Origin: Candidatus Limimonas coprohippi
GTDB taxonomy: Bacteria; Bacillota; Clostridia; Oscillospirales; Acutalibacteraceae
Reading direction: 5' to 3'
Length of the DNA: 33,229 nucleotides
Assembly: GCA_018065925.1 (NCBI GenBank)
Contig: JAGHSI010000045.1
Span: forward strand, 1-33,229
Positions 1-8,328 of this stretch are shown here, in pieces. The stretch's first letter is position 1, and every line of letters starts with the position of its first letter. The position numbers and the translations under genes were made by a program. The notes beneath the pieces are model-generated. The model worked only from the letters and a program-made list of their open reading frames with translations. It was not told where the DNA came from and did not search any database.

Positions 1-23
1 ATTAATGAGTGGGAGGTAGACAA

Positions 24-420
24 ATGGCAACATTACTCAAAAATTGTAAAATTTATGATGGTACTGGCGCAGATGCATTTATGGGCTCCGTCCTCTTTGA
101 AGATGATAAGATTTTAGAGGTTGGCGAAGTTGACGAAACCAAGGCAGATAAGGTGTTTGACCTCGGTGGCAAGTCACTTGCATCTGGATTTATCGACATC
201 CACTCACACAAAAGGCTATGAGGAGTACGAGGGTTACACAGTACACGAACTTGCCAAGAAATATGGCAAGAAGGATCTTGATGAAATCCTTGCTGCAATA
301 CCAAATCAGACACATTCCTTTGGTATTGACAAGGTATTCATCAATGGTACGCTTGTATGTGATGAAAATGTTGTCGATGCAGAAGCATGCAAGACCTCTG
401 GCTATGCATTGACAGTTTAA
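24..420 (+). pseudogene. Remnant of a D-aminoacylase / N-acyl-D-amino-acid deacylase-type amidohydrolase
   Basis: Three pieces of one amidohydrolase survive in order. The ATG at 24 follows a GGGAGGT ribosome site (11-17) and opens an intact N-terminal part (beta-sandwich strand, then GFIDIHSH, the first metal-binding HxH motif). Right after HSH the frame shifts by +1 (about 208-216) and the reading continues as GYEEYEGYTVHELAKKYGK, which resembles the mid-protein E-x-E-G-K-T-L-x-E-I-A segment of this family. It then jumps (about 300) to GIDKVFINGTLV and a GYAL C-terminus, the usual end of these enzymes. Members are about 500 residues; only about 130 codons remain, so most of the TIM barrel with the catalytic Asp and other metal ligands is gone. 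No stop codon breaks the individual fragments, so the loss looks fairly recent. Family assignment is from motif memory; the broken state is directly visible. An assembly error is the alternative. Confidence 0.75.
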
Positions 421-435
421 TGAGGAGAGATAATT

Positions 436-2490
436 ATGCAAAAACAGTATGAACCACTGTTCACACCGTGGAAGATTGGCGAACTTGAAATCAAAAACCG
501 CATAGTACTCGCACCTATGGGCGGCACATGCATTTTTGGTTTTGGTGAGCCAAACCATTTTGATAAAGAAGCGGCACGTCTTATGAAGACAATTGCAGAT
601 AACAACTGCGGCCTTATTATCCCTGGTGTTGCTCCTATCAAGGATCTTGTTGGTGGTGCTTGGCTCTATGAGCACAAGTGGAAATTTAAAGAGCTTAAGA
701 AGTTCATGGACGAAGTCCATAAGACAGGTGCAAAACTCTTTGTTCAAATGACAGCGGGTGTTGGTCGTTCATTTGCTCTTTCAGCTATGATGACAATGCT
801 TATTAACAACAAGATTATCGGTACTGTTGCAAAACCGCTTATGGATCCAGCATATTTGACAACTGCACCATCAGCAGTTCCAAATCGTTGGGCAGAGGAC
901 GTTACATGTCCAGTTATGACCAAAGAGCAAATAGCTGATATAGTTTATGCTTTTGGTGAGACTGCGCGCCTTTGCAAAGAAGCTGGTGTGGATGGCGTAG
1001 AAATACATGCTGTTCATGAGGGATATCTTCTCGATCAGTTTACACTTCCTTATGTTAATTCACGTGATGACGAATACGGTGGATCTTTTGAGAACCGCTA
1101 TCGTTTTGCAGTTGAAATCGTTCAAGAAATCAAGAAAACTTGTGGTAAGGATTATCCAGTTTCTCTTCGCTATTCAGTAGTTTCAAAGACAAAGGGATTC
1201 TGTCAGGGCGCAGTTCCTGGAGAAACTGATTATGTTGAAGTTGGCCGAACAATGGAAGAATCTGAAAAGGCTGCAAAATACCTTCAGGATGCAGGATACG
1301 ACCTTCTTAACTGCGATAATGGTACATATGATGCTTGGTATTGGCCACATCCTCCAATGTATATGCCACAAAACTGCAACCTTGAAGAGGTTAAGCATAT
1401 CAAGAAATTTGTTGACATCCCAGTAGTATGCGCTGGTCGTATGACACTTGATGTTGGTGCAGACGCTGTTAAAAATGGTGAGATTGACGCTGTTGGTATC
1501 GGTCGCCAGTTCCTTGCTGATCCAAAATGGCTCACAAAGGTTTTAGAAGATAGAGAAGAGGATATCAAGCCTTGTCTTTCTTGTCACGCAGCTTGCCTTA
1601 CAATGGCAAAGCATGGTAAATCTGCTAATGACCAGGATCTTATCGAGTCAATCAAGATGTGCCGTTGTGCAATAAACCCTGCTTCAATGCAGTCTAAAAA
1701 ATATGAAATTCACAAGGCTCTAAAGAAAAAGAAAGTTGCCATCATCGGTGGCGGCATCGGTGGCATGGAGGCTGCTCAGCGCCTTAAACTACGTGGTCAT
1801 GAGCCTGTAATCTATGAGAAGTCAGGCGAACTCGGTGGCGTATTTATCGCTGCTGCAGCACCAGATTTCAAAGAGCATGATAAGGCCCTTATCGAGTGGG
1901 AAAAGCGTCAGCTTGACAAGATGGGTATCGAAGTTCATCTCAATACTGAGGTTAAGTCGCTCTCTGACATCAAGGCTGATGAGTACATCATCGCAACAGG
2001 TGCCAAGGCTAGAACATTAAATGTTCCTGGTGCTGAAAAGGCTATGGATGCAACGGATTATCTCCTTGAGAAAAAGAGCGTTGGTGATACAGTAGTAATC
2101 ATTGGCGGTGGTCTTACAGGTTCAGAGATAGGCTATGATTTACACAGAAAGGGCAAGAAGCCAATCATCGTAGAGATGCAGGATGACCTTATGTGTGTTA
2201 AGAATCTTTGCCTTGCAAACTCATCATTCCTTCGCGATTACTTCAAATCAAATAACGTACCTGTTTATCTCAATACTAAAACTAAGGAAATAGGCGATGG
2301 ATACGTTGTTATTGAGACTCTAGAAGGCGAGAAAAAGATCCCATGTGACAGTGTAATCACATCTGTTGGTTATACATCAACCCCTCTTGCAGCTGAAGGC
2401 AAGAACGTTCACCTTATCGGTGACTGCGCAAAGGTTGGTAACCTTAGAACAGCTATTTGGGGCGCTTGGGATATTGCTCAAAAGATTTAA
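436..2490 (+). CDS. NADH:flavin oxidoreductase / enoate reductase family Fe-S flavoprotein
   Basis: A 684-residue protein with the three-domain layout of 2-enoate reductase, 2,4-dienoyl-CoA reductase and the bile-acid BaiCD/BaiH enzymes. Residues 1-370 are an Old Yellow Enzyme TIM barrel (FMN), with the family signature D-G-V-E-I-H-x-x-H-x-G-Y-L-L and the S-R-x-D-x-Y-G-G-S-x-x-N-R segment. Cys380, Cys383 and Cys387 plus Cys409/Cys411 fit the [4Fe-4S] site (family pattern CxxCx3C then a distal C before NP). An FAD Rossmann motif GGGIGG lies near 438-443 and an NAD(P)H motif GGGLTG near 556. The C-terminal IGDC motif binds FAD. Such enzymes reduce activated C=C bonds in anaerobes; the substrate cannot be told from sequence. 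ATG at 436 follows GAGGAGA. It sits 15 nt after the amidohydrolase remnant and 19 nt before ruvC, so it is probably co-transcribed with both. Confidence 0.9.
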   Translation: MQKQYEPLFTPWKIGELEIKNRIVLAPMGGTCIFGFGEPNHFDKEAARLMKTIADNNCGLIIPGVAPIKDLVGGAWLYEHKWKFKELKKFMDEVHKTGAKLFVQMTAGVGRSFALSAMMTMLINNKIIGTVAKPLMDPAYLTTAPSAVPNRWAEDVTCPVMTKEQIADIVYAFGETARLCKEAGVDGVEIHAVHEGYLLDQFTLPYVNSRDDEYGGSFENRYRFAVEIVQEIKKTCGKDYPVSLRYSVVSKTKGFCQGAVPGETDYVEVGRTMEESEKAAKYLQDAGYDLLNCDNGTYDAWYWPHPPMYMPQNCNLEEVKHIKKFVDIPVVCAGRMTLDVGADAVKNGEIDAVGIGRQFLADPKWLTKVLEDREEDIKPCLSCHAACLTMAKHGKSANDQDLIESIKMCRCAINPASMQSKKYEIHKALKKKKVAIIGGGIGGMEAAQRLKLRGHEPVIYEKSGELGGVFIAAAAPDFKEHDKALIEWEKRQLDKMGIEVHLNTEVKSLSDIKADEYIIATGAKARTLNVPGAEKAMDATDYLLEKKSVGDTVVIIGGGLTGSEIGYDLHRKGKKPIIVEMQDDLMCVKNLCLANSSFLRDYFKSNNVPVYLNTKTKEIGDGYVVIETLEGEKKIPCDSVITSVGYTSTPLAAEGKNVHLIGDCAKVGNLRTAIWGAWDIAQKI

Positions 2491-2509
2491 GTTTTAAAGG
2501 AGAAATTCA

Positions 2510-3034
2510 ATGAGAATTCTCGGTGTTGACCCTGGCTATGCTATTGTCGGTTGGGGCATTTTGGATTATGAAAAAGCAAAGTTTTCCATAGTGGATTTTG
2601 GTGCAATTACGACTGATAAAGATACGCCATTTCCAAAAAGACTCGTTGAAATTTATAACGATATGGATTACATAATTAAGCGCTGTCATCCAGAGGCGCT
2701 ATCAATGGAAAAATTGTTCTTTCAGACAAATGTTAAGACGGCAATCGACGTAGCACAGGCGCGCGGCGTACTTTTACTTTGCGCCGAAAACAACGGGATT
2801 CCCGTGTACGAATACACGCCTTTGCAGGTTAAGCAGGCGGTAACAGGTTACGGCAAAGCGGACAAGAAACAGGTCATGCAAATGACCAAAAATATTCTTG
2901 GACTCTCTAAAGTGCCGAAACCAGATGATACCGCCGATGCTCTCGCAATGGCCATTTGTCACGGTCATGTTGGAGGCTCCGGACTTTCTGCTGCGCCTTC
3001 GAGAAGAAAGTTAACTGAAAGAAAAGGAATTTAA
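2510..3034 (+). CDS. ruvC: Crossover junction endodeoxyribonuclease RuvC
   Basis: RuvC resolves Holliday junctions by symmetric nicking in the RuvABC complex. The 174-residue length is normal. The four acidic catalytic residues are visible: Asp7 in ILGVDPG, Glu67 in SMEKLFF, and Asp140 and Asp143 in the KPDDTADALAMA segment. The N-x-x-T-A-x-x-V-x-x-A-R-G-V helix is also present. ATG at 2510 follows AAAGGAG (2496-2502). It is the last gene before a strong terminator, so unlike the common ruvC-ruvA-ruvB operon it is transcriptionally separated from ruvAB by a terminator and a new promoter. The C-terminal 15 residues are basic and probably disordered. Confidence 0.97.
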   Translation: MRILGVDPGYAIVGWGILDYEKAKFSIVDFGAITTDKDTPFPKRLVEIYNDMDYIIKRCHPEALSMEKLFFQTNVKTAIDVAQARGVLLLCAENNGIPVYEYTPLQVKQAVTGYGKADKKQVMQMTKNILGLSKVPKPDDTADALAMAICHGHVGGSGLSAAPSRRKLTERKGI

Positions 3035-3041
3035 AATTTTG

Positions 3042-3074
3042 AAAGCCAAGTTGGGCAACCAACTTGGCTTTTTT
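3042..3074 (+). terminator. Rho-independent terminator after ruvC
   Basis: A perfect 13-bp stem (AAAGCCAAGTTGG / CCAACTTGGCTTT) closes on a GCAA tetraloop (GNRA type, 3055-3058) and runs into a T tract (3069-3074). It starts 7 nt after the ruvC stop codon and is a textbook intrinsic terminator. Confidence 0.95.
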
Positions 3075-3087
3075 ATTATGTAACCAT

Positions 3088-3116
3088 TTGATATTTACTT
3101 TAATGCGTGATATAAT
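3088..3116 (+). promoter_or_regulatory. Promoter of the ruvAB-ecf-truA-pgsA-clpE gene string
   Basis: TTGATA (3088-3093), 17-nt spacer, TATAAT (3111-3116), with an extended -10 TG at 3108-3109. The spacer ends in ATGCGTGA, resembling the ATGCGCGTGT directly before the rpsB -10 box. This leaves a leader of roughly 85 nt before the ruvA GTG. A second AT-rich block (3136-3153) contains TATAAT boxes on both strands around a GCGCGT core and may be a further promoter or an operator. Confidence 0.8.
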
Positions 3117-3206
3117 TACACAGTTATTCATATATTATAATGCGCGTATTATATTTATATGGACTTAGGGAAATAATGGGGAATAAATCTTGAAAGGGGA
3201 ATAAAC

Positions 3207-3809
3207 GTGTTTTTTAGTTTAACTGGAGAACTTGCTTTCACAGATAATAACACTGCTGCAGTTGATTGTAATGGTGTCGCTTATCTCTGCTATGTCTCAT
3301 ACAACACGCTTAAAGAACTTGGACCTATCGGTTCAAAAGTAACGCTCTACACTTATCTTAAAGTTGGTGAGGACGTAATGGACCTCTATGGCTTCTTTGA
3401 TAAGGAGGAACTTGATGCATTTAAACTTCTCATATCTGTCTCTGGTGTTGGACCAAAGGCAGGACTTTCAATACTTTCAGAGATGACCCCATCCCAGCTT
3501 TACCTTGCTATCGCATCGGGCGATGCAAAGTCAATCACCGTTGCGCAGGGCGTAGGCCCTAAGGTTGCTCAGCGAGTTTGCCTTGAACTTAAGGACAAGG
3601 TCGGCAAACTTGGCGGGACAACAGGTGGCGCAACTTTTGCAGCAGCCGTTTCCGCTTCAACTGGAAAGGGCGAAGCACCAAAGGCTATTGCAGCTCTTGT
3701 TGGGCTTGGCTACAGCCAGTCAGAAGCTGCCATAGCGGTTGGCAACTGTGATCCTTCACTTCCAGTTGACCAGATGATTAAACAGGCTTTAAAGCAACTC
3801 TCACGTTAA
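3207..3809 (+). CDS. ruvA: Holliday junction branch migration protein RuvA
   Basis: RuvA is the tetrameric junction-binding subunit that loads RuvB. At 200 residues it has the normal three-domain plan: an N-terminal OB fold (starts FFSLTGEL), two helix-hairpin-helix motifs (SVSGVGPKAG and VAQGVGPKVAQR), a flexible linker rich in Gly, Thr and Ala (about 140-155), and domain III (about 157-200) ending QMIKQALKQLSR that contacts RuvB. The start is GTG at 3207 behind AAAGGGG (3193-3199); the homologous N-terminus aligns to this codon. ruvB follows after 12 nt. Confidence 0.96.
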   Translation: MFFSLTGELAFTDNNTAAVDCNGVAYLCYVSYNTLKELGPIGSKVTLYTYLKVGEDVMDLYGFFDKEELDAFKLLISVSGVGPKAGLSILSEMTPSQLYLAIASGDAKSITVAQGVGPKVAQRVCLELKDKVGKLGGTTGGATFAAAVSASTGKGEAPKAIAALVGLGYSQSEAAIAVGNCDPSLPVDQMIKQALKQLSR

Positions 3810-3821
3810 GGAGGAAGGCAT

Positions 3822-4886
3822 ATGAATACTAGCACATTCAGTCCTGAGGATATGGACTTTGAAGGCAGATATGTTGATCCTCATTATAGTGGACAAGAGG
3901 ATGCCTCAGTAGAACTTTCACTTAGACCTAAGACTTTGAATGACTATATTGGCCAGGAAAAAGTTAAGGAAAATTTAAAAATATACATAGACGCCGCAAA
4001 GAGACGTGGCGAACCTATGGACCATGTCTTGCTTTATGGACCTCCGGGACTTGGCAAAACAACACTCGCAGGTATTATAGCTTCAGAGATGGGCGTAAAT
4101 ATCAGAGTTACTTCAGGTCCAGCAATTGAAAAGCAGGGTGACCTTGTCGCTTTGCTTACAAACCTCGATGATGGCGATGTACTCTTTATTGATGAGATTC
4201 ATCGTCTCTCAAAGCAGATTGAAGAGATCCTTTATCCTGCAATGGAGGATGGCGCTGTCGATCTCATCATTGGTAAAGGACCTTCGGCTCAGTCGATTAG
4301 ACTTGACCTTCCAAGATTTACTTTGGTGGGTGCTACAACAAGAGCAGGTCAAATTGCAGCACCACTCCGTGACCGTTTTGGTGTTATTCTTCGACTTGAA
4401 CTTTATACACCAGACGAACTCGCTGGTATTGTTAAACGCTCTGCTGGAGTGCTTGATATCGGTATCGACGAGGAGGGCGCTTTTGAACTTGCTTCTCGCT
4501 CACGTGGCACACCTCGTATTGCAAATAGACTTTTAAAGCGTGCCCGTGACTTTGCTGAAGTTGTTGGTAATGGAACTATTACTAAAGAGACTGCAGAACT
4601 TGCTCTCGCAAGAATGGAAATCGATCCACTCGGCCTTGATAATATTGACCGACTTCTTCTCACGGCAATGATTAGGAATTATAATGGTGGACCAGTTGGT
4701 CTTGACACTATCGCTGCTGCGATAGGCGAGGAGGCCATAACCATCGAGGACGTGTATGAACCATATCTCATGCAGATAGGTTTCCTCTCACGTACTCCTC
4801 GAGGAAGAGTGGTTACACCGGCAGGTTATAAACACCTCGGTATCCCATATCAGGGAAAAATAGAACAGATAAAGTTTGAGGACTAA
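3822..4886 (+). CDS. ruvB: Holliday junction DNA helicase RuvB
   Basis: RuvB is the AAA+ hexameric motor that drives branch migration. The 354-residue protein shows Walker [10 protein letters not shown], Walker [10 protein letters not shown], sensor 1 (LVGATTRAG), an arginine finger region ([19 protein letters not shown] as sensor 2) and the C-terminal winged-helix DNA-binding domain ([11 protein letters not shown]). Before the conserved [12 protein letters not shown] there is an N-terminal lead of about 35 mostly acidic residues, slightly longer than in many homologues. ATG at 3822 follows AAGGAGG. It is translated with ruvA and is 2 nt from the methyltransferase gene. Confidence 0.97.
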   Translation: MNTSTFSPEDMDFEGRYVDPHYSGQEDASVELSLRPKTLNDYIGQEKVKENLKIYIDAAKRRGEPMDHVLLYGPPGLGKTTLAGIIASEMGVNIRVTSGPAIEKQGDLVALLTNLDDGDVLFIDEIHRLSKQIEEILYPAMEDGAVDLIIGKGPSAQSIRLDLPRFTLVGATTRAGQIAAPLRDRFGVILRLELYTPDELAGIVKRSAGVLDIGIDEEGAFELASRSRGTPRIANRLLKRARDFAEVVGNGTITKETAELALARMEIDPLGLDNIDRLLLTAMIRNYNGGPVGLDTIAAAIGEEAITIEDVYEPYLMQIGFLSRTPRGRVVTPAGYKHLGIPYQGKIEQIKFED

Positions 4887-4888
4887 GA

Positions 4889-5776
4889 ATGCGAGCTACA
4901 GAATATTGGCAGGATTATGAACTTATTGATTGCTCATCTGGAGAACGTCTTGAGCGTTGGGGTGACATCATTTTAATCCGTCCTGATCCACAGGTAATTT
5001 GGAAAACTCCAAAGACAAATAAATACTGGAAAAATGCGCATGCGCATTATCACCGTTCGACAAAAGGTGGCGGTGAATGGGAGTATTTAAAACCGATTCC
5101 AGATGAGTGGAAGATTAATTACCGTGACTTAACATTCAAAATTAAGCCAATGGGCTTTAAACATACAGGTCTTTTTCCGGAACAGGCAGTCAATTGGGGC
5201 TTCCTTCGCGATGTAATAAGAGAGAACCAGGGTAAAGGCTGCGGTGAGAATGGACAGGTAAAAGTACTTAATTTATTTGCCTATACAGGTGGCGCAACAA
5301 TAGCAGCACTTTCAGAGGATGCAGCTGTAGTTCATGTTGATGCCTCAAAGGGAATGGTTGCTTACGCAAAGGAGAACGCACAGGCATCTGGCCTTCAGGA
5401 TAGATTTTGCCGTTGGCTCGTCGATGACTGCGAAAAGTTCATCGAGCGTGAAATCCGCCGTGGGAACAAATATGACATCATAATAATGGACCCACCTTCA
5501 TATGGTAGAGGACCGGGCGGTGAGGTTTGGCAACTTGAGGATAAAATCTTTGACTTCGTTGACCTTGCATCAAAGGTACTTTCAGATAATCCTCTTATGG
5601 TACTTATAAATTCATACACAACAGGTCTTTCACCATCAGTTATGAGCTATATCTTAGGCTCAACCGTTTCAAAGAAATATGGTGGCAAAGTTACCTGTGA
5701 TGAAATTGGACTTAAAACTACAGACACAAATATGTGTCTTCCTTGTGGAGCTAGTGCAATATGGACAAAGACGTAA
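4889..5776 (+). CDS. Class I SAM-dependent methyltransferase (COG1092-like)
   Basis: A 295-residue protein with a Rossmann methyltransferase domain: motif I VLNLFAYTGGATIAAL at about 126-141, an acidic post-I residue in VVHVDASKGM, and catalytic-loop motif IV DPPSYGRG starting at Asp201. The DPPSxG/R motif with preceding N-terminal extension resembles the RlmI/RlmK group of rRNA cytosine/guanine base methyltransferases, but the PUA domain of RlmI is not evident, so the target is open. It starts 2 nt after ruvB with no separate good ribosome site, suggesting translational coupling, and its 3' end overlaps ecfA1 by 16 nt. Confidence 0.85.
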   Translation: MRATEYWQDYELIDCSSGERLERWGDIILIRPDPQVIWKTPKTNKYWKNAHAHYHRSTKGGGEWEYLKPIPDEWKINYRDLTFKIKPMGFKHTGLFPEQAVNWGFLRDVIRENQGKGCGENGQVKVLNLFAYTGGATIAALSEDAAVVHVDASKGMVAYAKENAQASGLQDRFCRWLVDDCEKFIEREIRRGNKYDIIIMDPPSYGRGPGGEVWQLEDKIFDFVDLASKVLSDNPLMVLINSYTTGLSPSVMSYILGSTVSKKYGGKVTCDEIGLKTTDTNMCLPCGASAIWTKT

Positions 5777-6603
5777 TTTTAAAATTTGATAACGTCTATT
5801 TCACTTATGACGAAGAGACTCAGGATGGTATAGAACCACACTGGGCTGTAAGCGGTGTGTCACTCGATGTACATAAGGGTGACTTTATTGCTGTGCTTGG
5901 TCATAACGGCTCTGGTAAATCAACACTCTCAAAACTGTCAAACGCAATTTTGATTCCCGACAAGGGACAGGTTTCGGTAAATGGTATACCGACAACTGAC
6001 GAGGAACAAACTATGACTATTCGTCAACATGTCGGTATGGTCTTCCAAAACCCCGATAATCAAATTGTCGCTACAGTTGTTGAGGAGGATGTCGCTTTTG
6101 GACCTGAGAACTTAGGACTTGCTCCAGAAGAGATTAGAAAGCGCGTAGATGATGCCTTGAAGGCTGTTGGCATGTACGACTTTCGTGAGATGGAGCCTCA
6201 TAAGCTTTCTGGTGGCCAAAAGCAGAGAATTGCTATTGCCGGCATTATCGCTATGCAACCCGAGTGTATTGTTCTCGACGAGTCTACTGCTATGCTTGAC
6301 CCTAAGGGACGAAAAGAGGTAATGTCGACTATCAAATCACTCCATGATGATTTGGGAATGGCAGTTGTATTTATTACTCACAACATGGATGAGGCTGTAA
6401 TGGCAGATAAGGTCGTGGTTATGGAGAAGGGAAAGATACTTCTTTCGGGCACACCTCGTGAAGTGTTTATGAATGTAGACGAAATAAGACGTGTAGGACT
6501 TGACGTTCCTCAGTCTACACTTCTTTCTATGAGACTGGGGTTAAAAGATGAGGTCTTAACACCAGTTGAATGCGCAGAAGCTATTATTAACGATTGGAAG
6601 TAA
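5761..6603 (+). CDS. ecfA1: ECF transporter ATPase EcfA1
   Basis: ATP-binding subunit of a group II energy-coupling factor transporter, which drives vitamin or metal uptake by interchangeable S components. The 280 residues include Walker A GHNGSGKST (47-55), the Q-loop FQNPDNQIVATVVEEDVAFG, signature LSGGQ (149-153) and Walker B with DESTAMLDPKGR (173 on). A Ser following the catalytic Glu (DES rather than DEP) is typical of EcfA1 and separates it from EcfA2. The C-terminal domain contacts the partner ATPase. It overlaps the methyltransferase gene by 16 nt and ecfA2 follows after 5 nt. Confidence 0.95.
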   Translation: MDKDVILKFDNVYFTYDEETQDGIEPHWAVSGVSLDVHKGDFIAVLGHNGSGKSTLSKLSNAILIPDKGQVSVNGIPTTDEEQTMTIRQHVGMVFQNPDNQIVATVVEEDVAFGPENLGLAPEEIRKRVDDALKAVGMYDFREMEPHKLSGGQKQRIAIAGIIAMQPECIVLDESTAMLDPKGRKEVMSTIKSLHDDLGMAVVFITHNMDEAVMADKVVVMEKGKILLSGTPREVFMNVDEIRRVGLDVPQSTLLSMRLGLKDEVLTPVECAEAIINDWK

Positions 6604-6608
6604 ACAAG

Positions 6609-7472
6609 ATGTCGATTTTAAAAACCGACAATTTAACATTTAAGTATAGTGTGGGTACTCCTTTTGAAGTAACTGCACTTGATTCAGTAAACCTTGAAAT
6701 CGAAGAGGGTGAACTTGTCGCTGTAATTGGCCATACAGGTTCTGGTAAATCAACTCTTATTCAGCATTTCAACGGTCTCTTAAAACCTACCTCTGGTAAA
6801 GTCATCGTCGATGGTCAGGATATTTGGGAGAGTAAAGCTACTCTTAAAGAAGCCCGTTTTAAAGTTGGCCTCTGTTTCCAGTATCCTGAGTATCAACTTT
6901 TTGAGGAGACAGCATTTAAAGATATTGCTTTTGGTCCAAAAAATATGGGCCTCTCTGAAAAAGAGGTGGAGGAGAGAGTTCTCCGTGCTGCTGAGTTTAC
7001 GGGTGTAACATCGGAGATGCTTGATAAGTCACCTTTTGATTTATCAGGTGGCGAGAAGAGACGTGTCGCTATTGCCGGAGTAATGGCAATGGAGCCAAAA
7101 ATCTTAATTCTCGACGAGCCAACATCTGGACTTGACCCAAAGGGTCGCGACCAGATTCTCCATCTCATTCGAAATTATAAAAATGAGACGGGTAGTACAG
7201 TAATGATCGTATCTCATTCGATGGAGGATGTTGCGAGATACGCAACAAAGGTGCTCGTCGTAAACAAATCAAAAATTGTAAGCTACGATACACCGCCTAA
7301 GACTTTCTCAAGAGCTGAAGAACTTGAATCATATGGTCTTGACGTGCCAGAAATAACTAAAGTTTTCTTAGAACTTAAGAAACGTGGACTTCCTGTAAGA
7401 ACAGATGTCTACACTTTGGAATTTGGTCTCAATGAACTTAAAAGACTCCGAGAGGAGGGCTTTAAGTTATGA
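6609..7472 (+). CDS. ecfA2: ECF transporter ATPase EcfA2
   Basis: Second ATP-binding subunit, forming a heterodimer with EcfA1. From ATG 6609 the protein is 287 residues with Walker A GHTGSGKST (41-49), Q-loop CFQYPEYQLFEETAFKDIAFG, signature LSGGEKRRVAIAG and Walker B LDEPTSGLDPKGR. An in-frame TTG at 6594 would add five residues, but ATG at 6609 has the only plausible ribosome site (GGAAG, 6596-6600) and gives the usual N-terminus. The stop codon overlaps the ecfT start (ATGA). Confidence 0.94.
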   Translation: MSILKTDNLTFKYSVGTPFEVTALDSVNLEIEEGELVAVIGHTGSGKSTLIQHFNGLLKPTSGKVIVDGQDIWESKATLKEARFKVGLCFQYPEYQLFEETAFKDIAFGPKNMGLSEKEVEERVLRAAEFTGVTSEMLDKSPFDLSGGEKRRVAIAGVMAMEPKILILDEPTSGLDPKGRDQILHLIRNYKNETGSTVMIVSHSMEDVARYATKVLVVNKSKIVSYDTPPKTFSRAEELESYGLDVPEITKVFLELKKRGLPVRTDVYTLEFGLNELKRLREEGFKL

Positions 7473-8281
7473 GTAATATTTCAATAGGTCAGTTCTTTCC
7501 AGGTAACTCTATAATTCATAGGCTTGATCCTAGAATGAAACTGGTTTTGACTTTTATTTATATTATCGTGATTTTCCTTTGCAAGAATTTCTATGCTTTG
7601 GGAGTTATGGTTTTAAGCCTTTTTGTGATTGTATTGGTTTCAAAGATTCCACTTAAGATAATTGCAAAGAGTATTAAACCGATTTTGATAATTATCATCT
7701 TCACTGCGATTTTAAATGTCTTTTATGTGGATAAAGGAAATATGCTTTTTGAATGGCATTTCCTAAAGGTGACAACTGGTGGTATTTATACAGCCGTCTT
7801 TATGATTGTTAGAATTACTGCACTTGTTGTTGCAAGTTCAATGCTTACTTATACAACGAGCCCAACACTAATAACTGATGGTATTGAGCAACTTCTTTCA
7901 CCACTTAAGTTCATGAAGAATAGTGTTCATACTATCGCAATGATGATGACAATAGCTTTGAGATTCATCCCAACACTTGTGGATGAATTTGAGAAGATTA
8001 CAAACGCGCAGAAGGCGAGAGGCGCCGATCTTGAAACCGGCACTCTACTTGAGAGAGCAAAGGCATTGATACCTGTGCTCGTCCCACTTTTCATAACCTC
8101 ATTTAGACGAGCATATGAGCTTGCCTTTGCCATGGAGTGCCGTTGTTATCACGGCGCCGAGGGCAGAACAAGAATGAAAGTAATGAAGTATTCGAAACTT
8201 GATGTTTTTGCTTCTCTTTTCATCTTGATTTCAACTGGTGGAGTTGTGGCGTTAAATATTTTATTCCCGCATTTAATTTGA
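7469..8281 (+). CDS. ecfT: ECF transporter transmembrane subunit EcfT
   Basis: Membrane scaffold that links the EcfA1/A2 ATPases to substrate-specific S components. The 270-residue protein is strongly hydrophobic, with membrane segments at roughly 25-75, 80-100, 105-130 and at the C-terminus (about 245-265). It carries the two coupling-helix motifs: Ala183-Arg184-Gly185 in AQKARGADLETG and the AMECRCYHGAEGRT segment, where the second ARG-like motif reads CRC. The ATG overlaps the ecfA2 stop codon by 4 nt. No S component is encoded nearby, consistent with a shared (group II) module. Confidence 0.94.
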   Translation: MSNISIGQFFPGNSIIHRLDPRMKLVLTFIYIIVIFLCKNFYALGVMVLSLFVIVLVSKIPLKIIAKSIKPILIIIIFTAILNVFYVDKGNMLFEWHFLKVTTGGIYTAVFMIVRITALVVASSMLTYTTSPTLITDGIEQLLSPLKFMKNSVHTIAMMMTIALRFIPTLVDEFEKITNAQKARGADLETGTLLERAKALIPVLVPLFITSFRRAYELAFAMECRCYHGAEGRTRMKVMKYSKLDVFASLFILISTGGVVALNILFPHLI

Positions 8282-8328
8282 TTGTAAGATTAATTTAAGT
8301 ATGTTTTAAGTTTGACGGGGTATTCGTA

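Noticed and set aside
190-747. A 185-codon open frame on the minus strand across the enoate reductase start
   Set aside because: It lies opposite two clearly recognisable genes, has no ribosome site and its translation shows no family motif.
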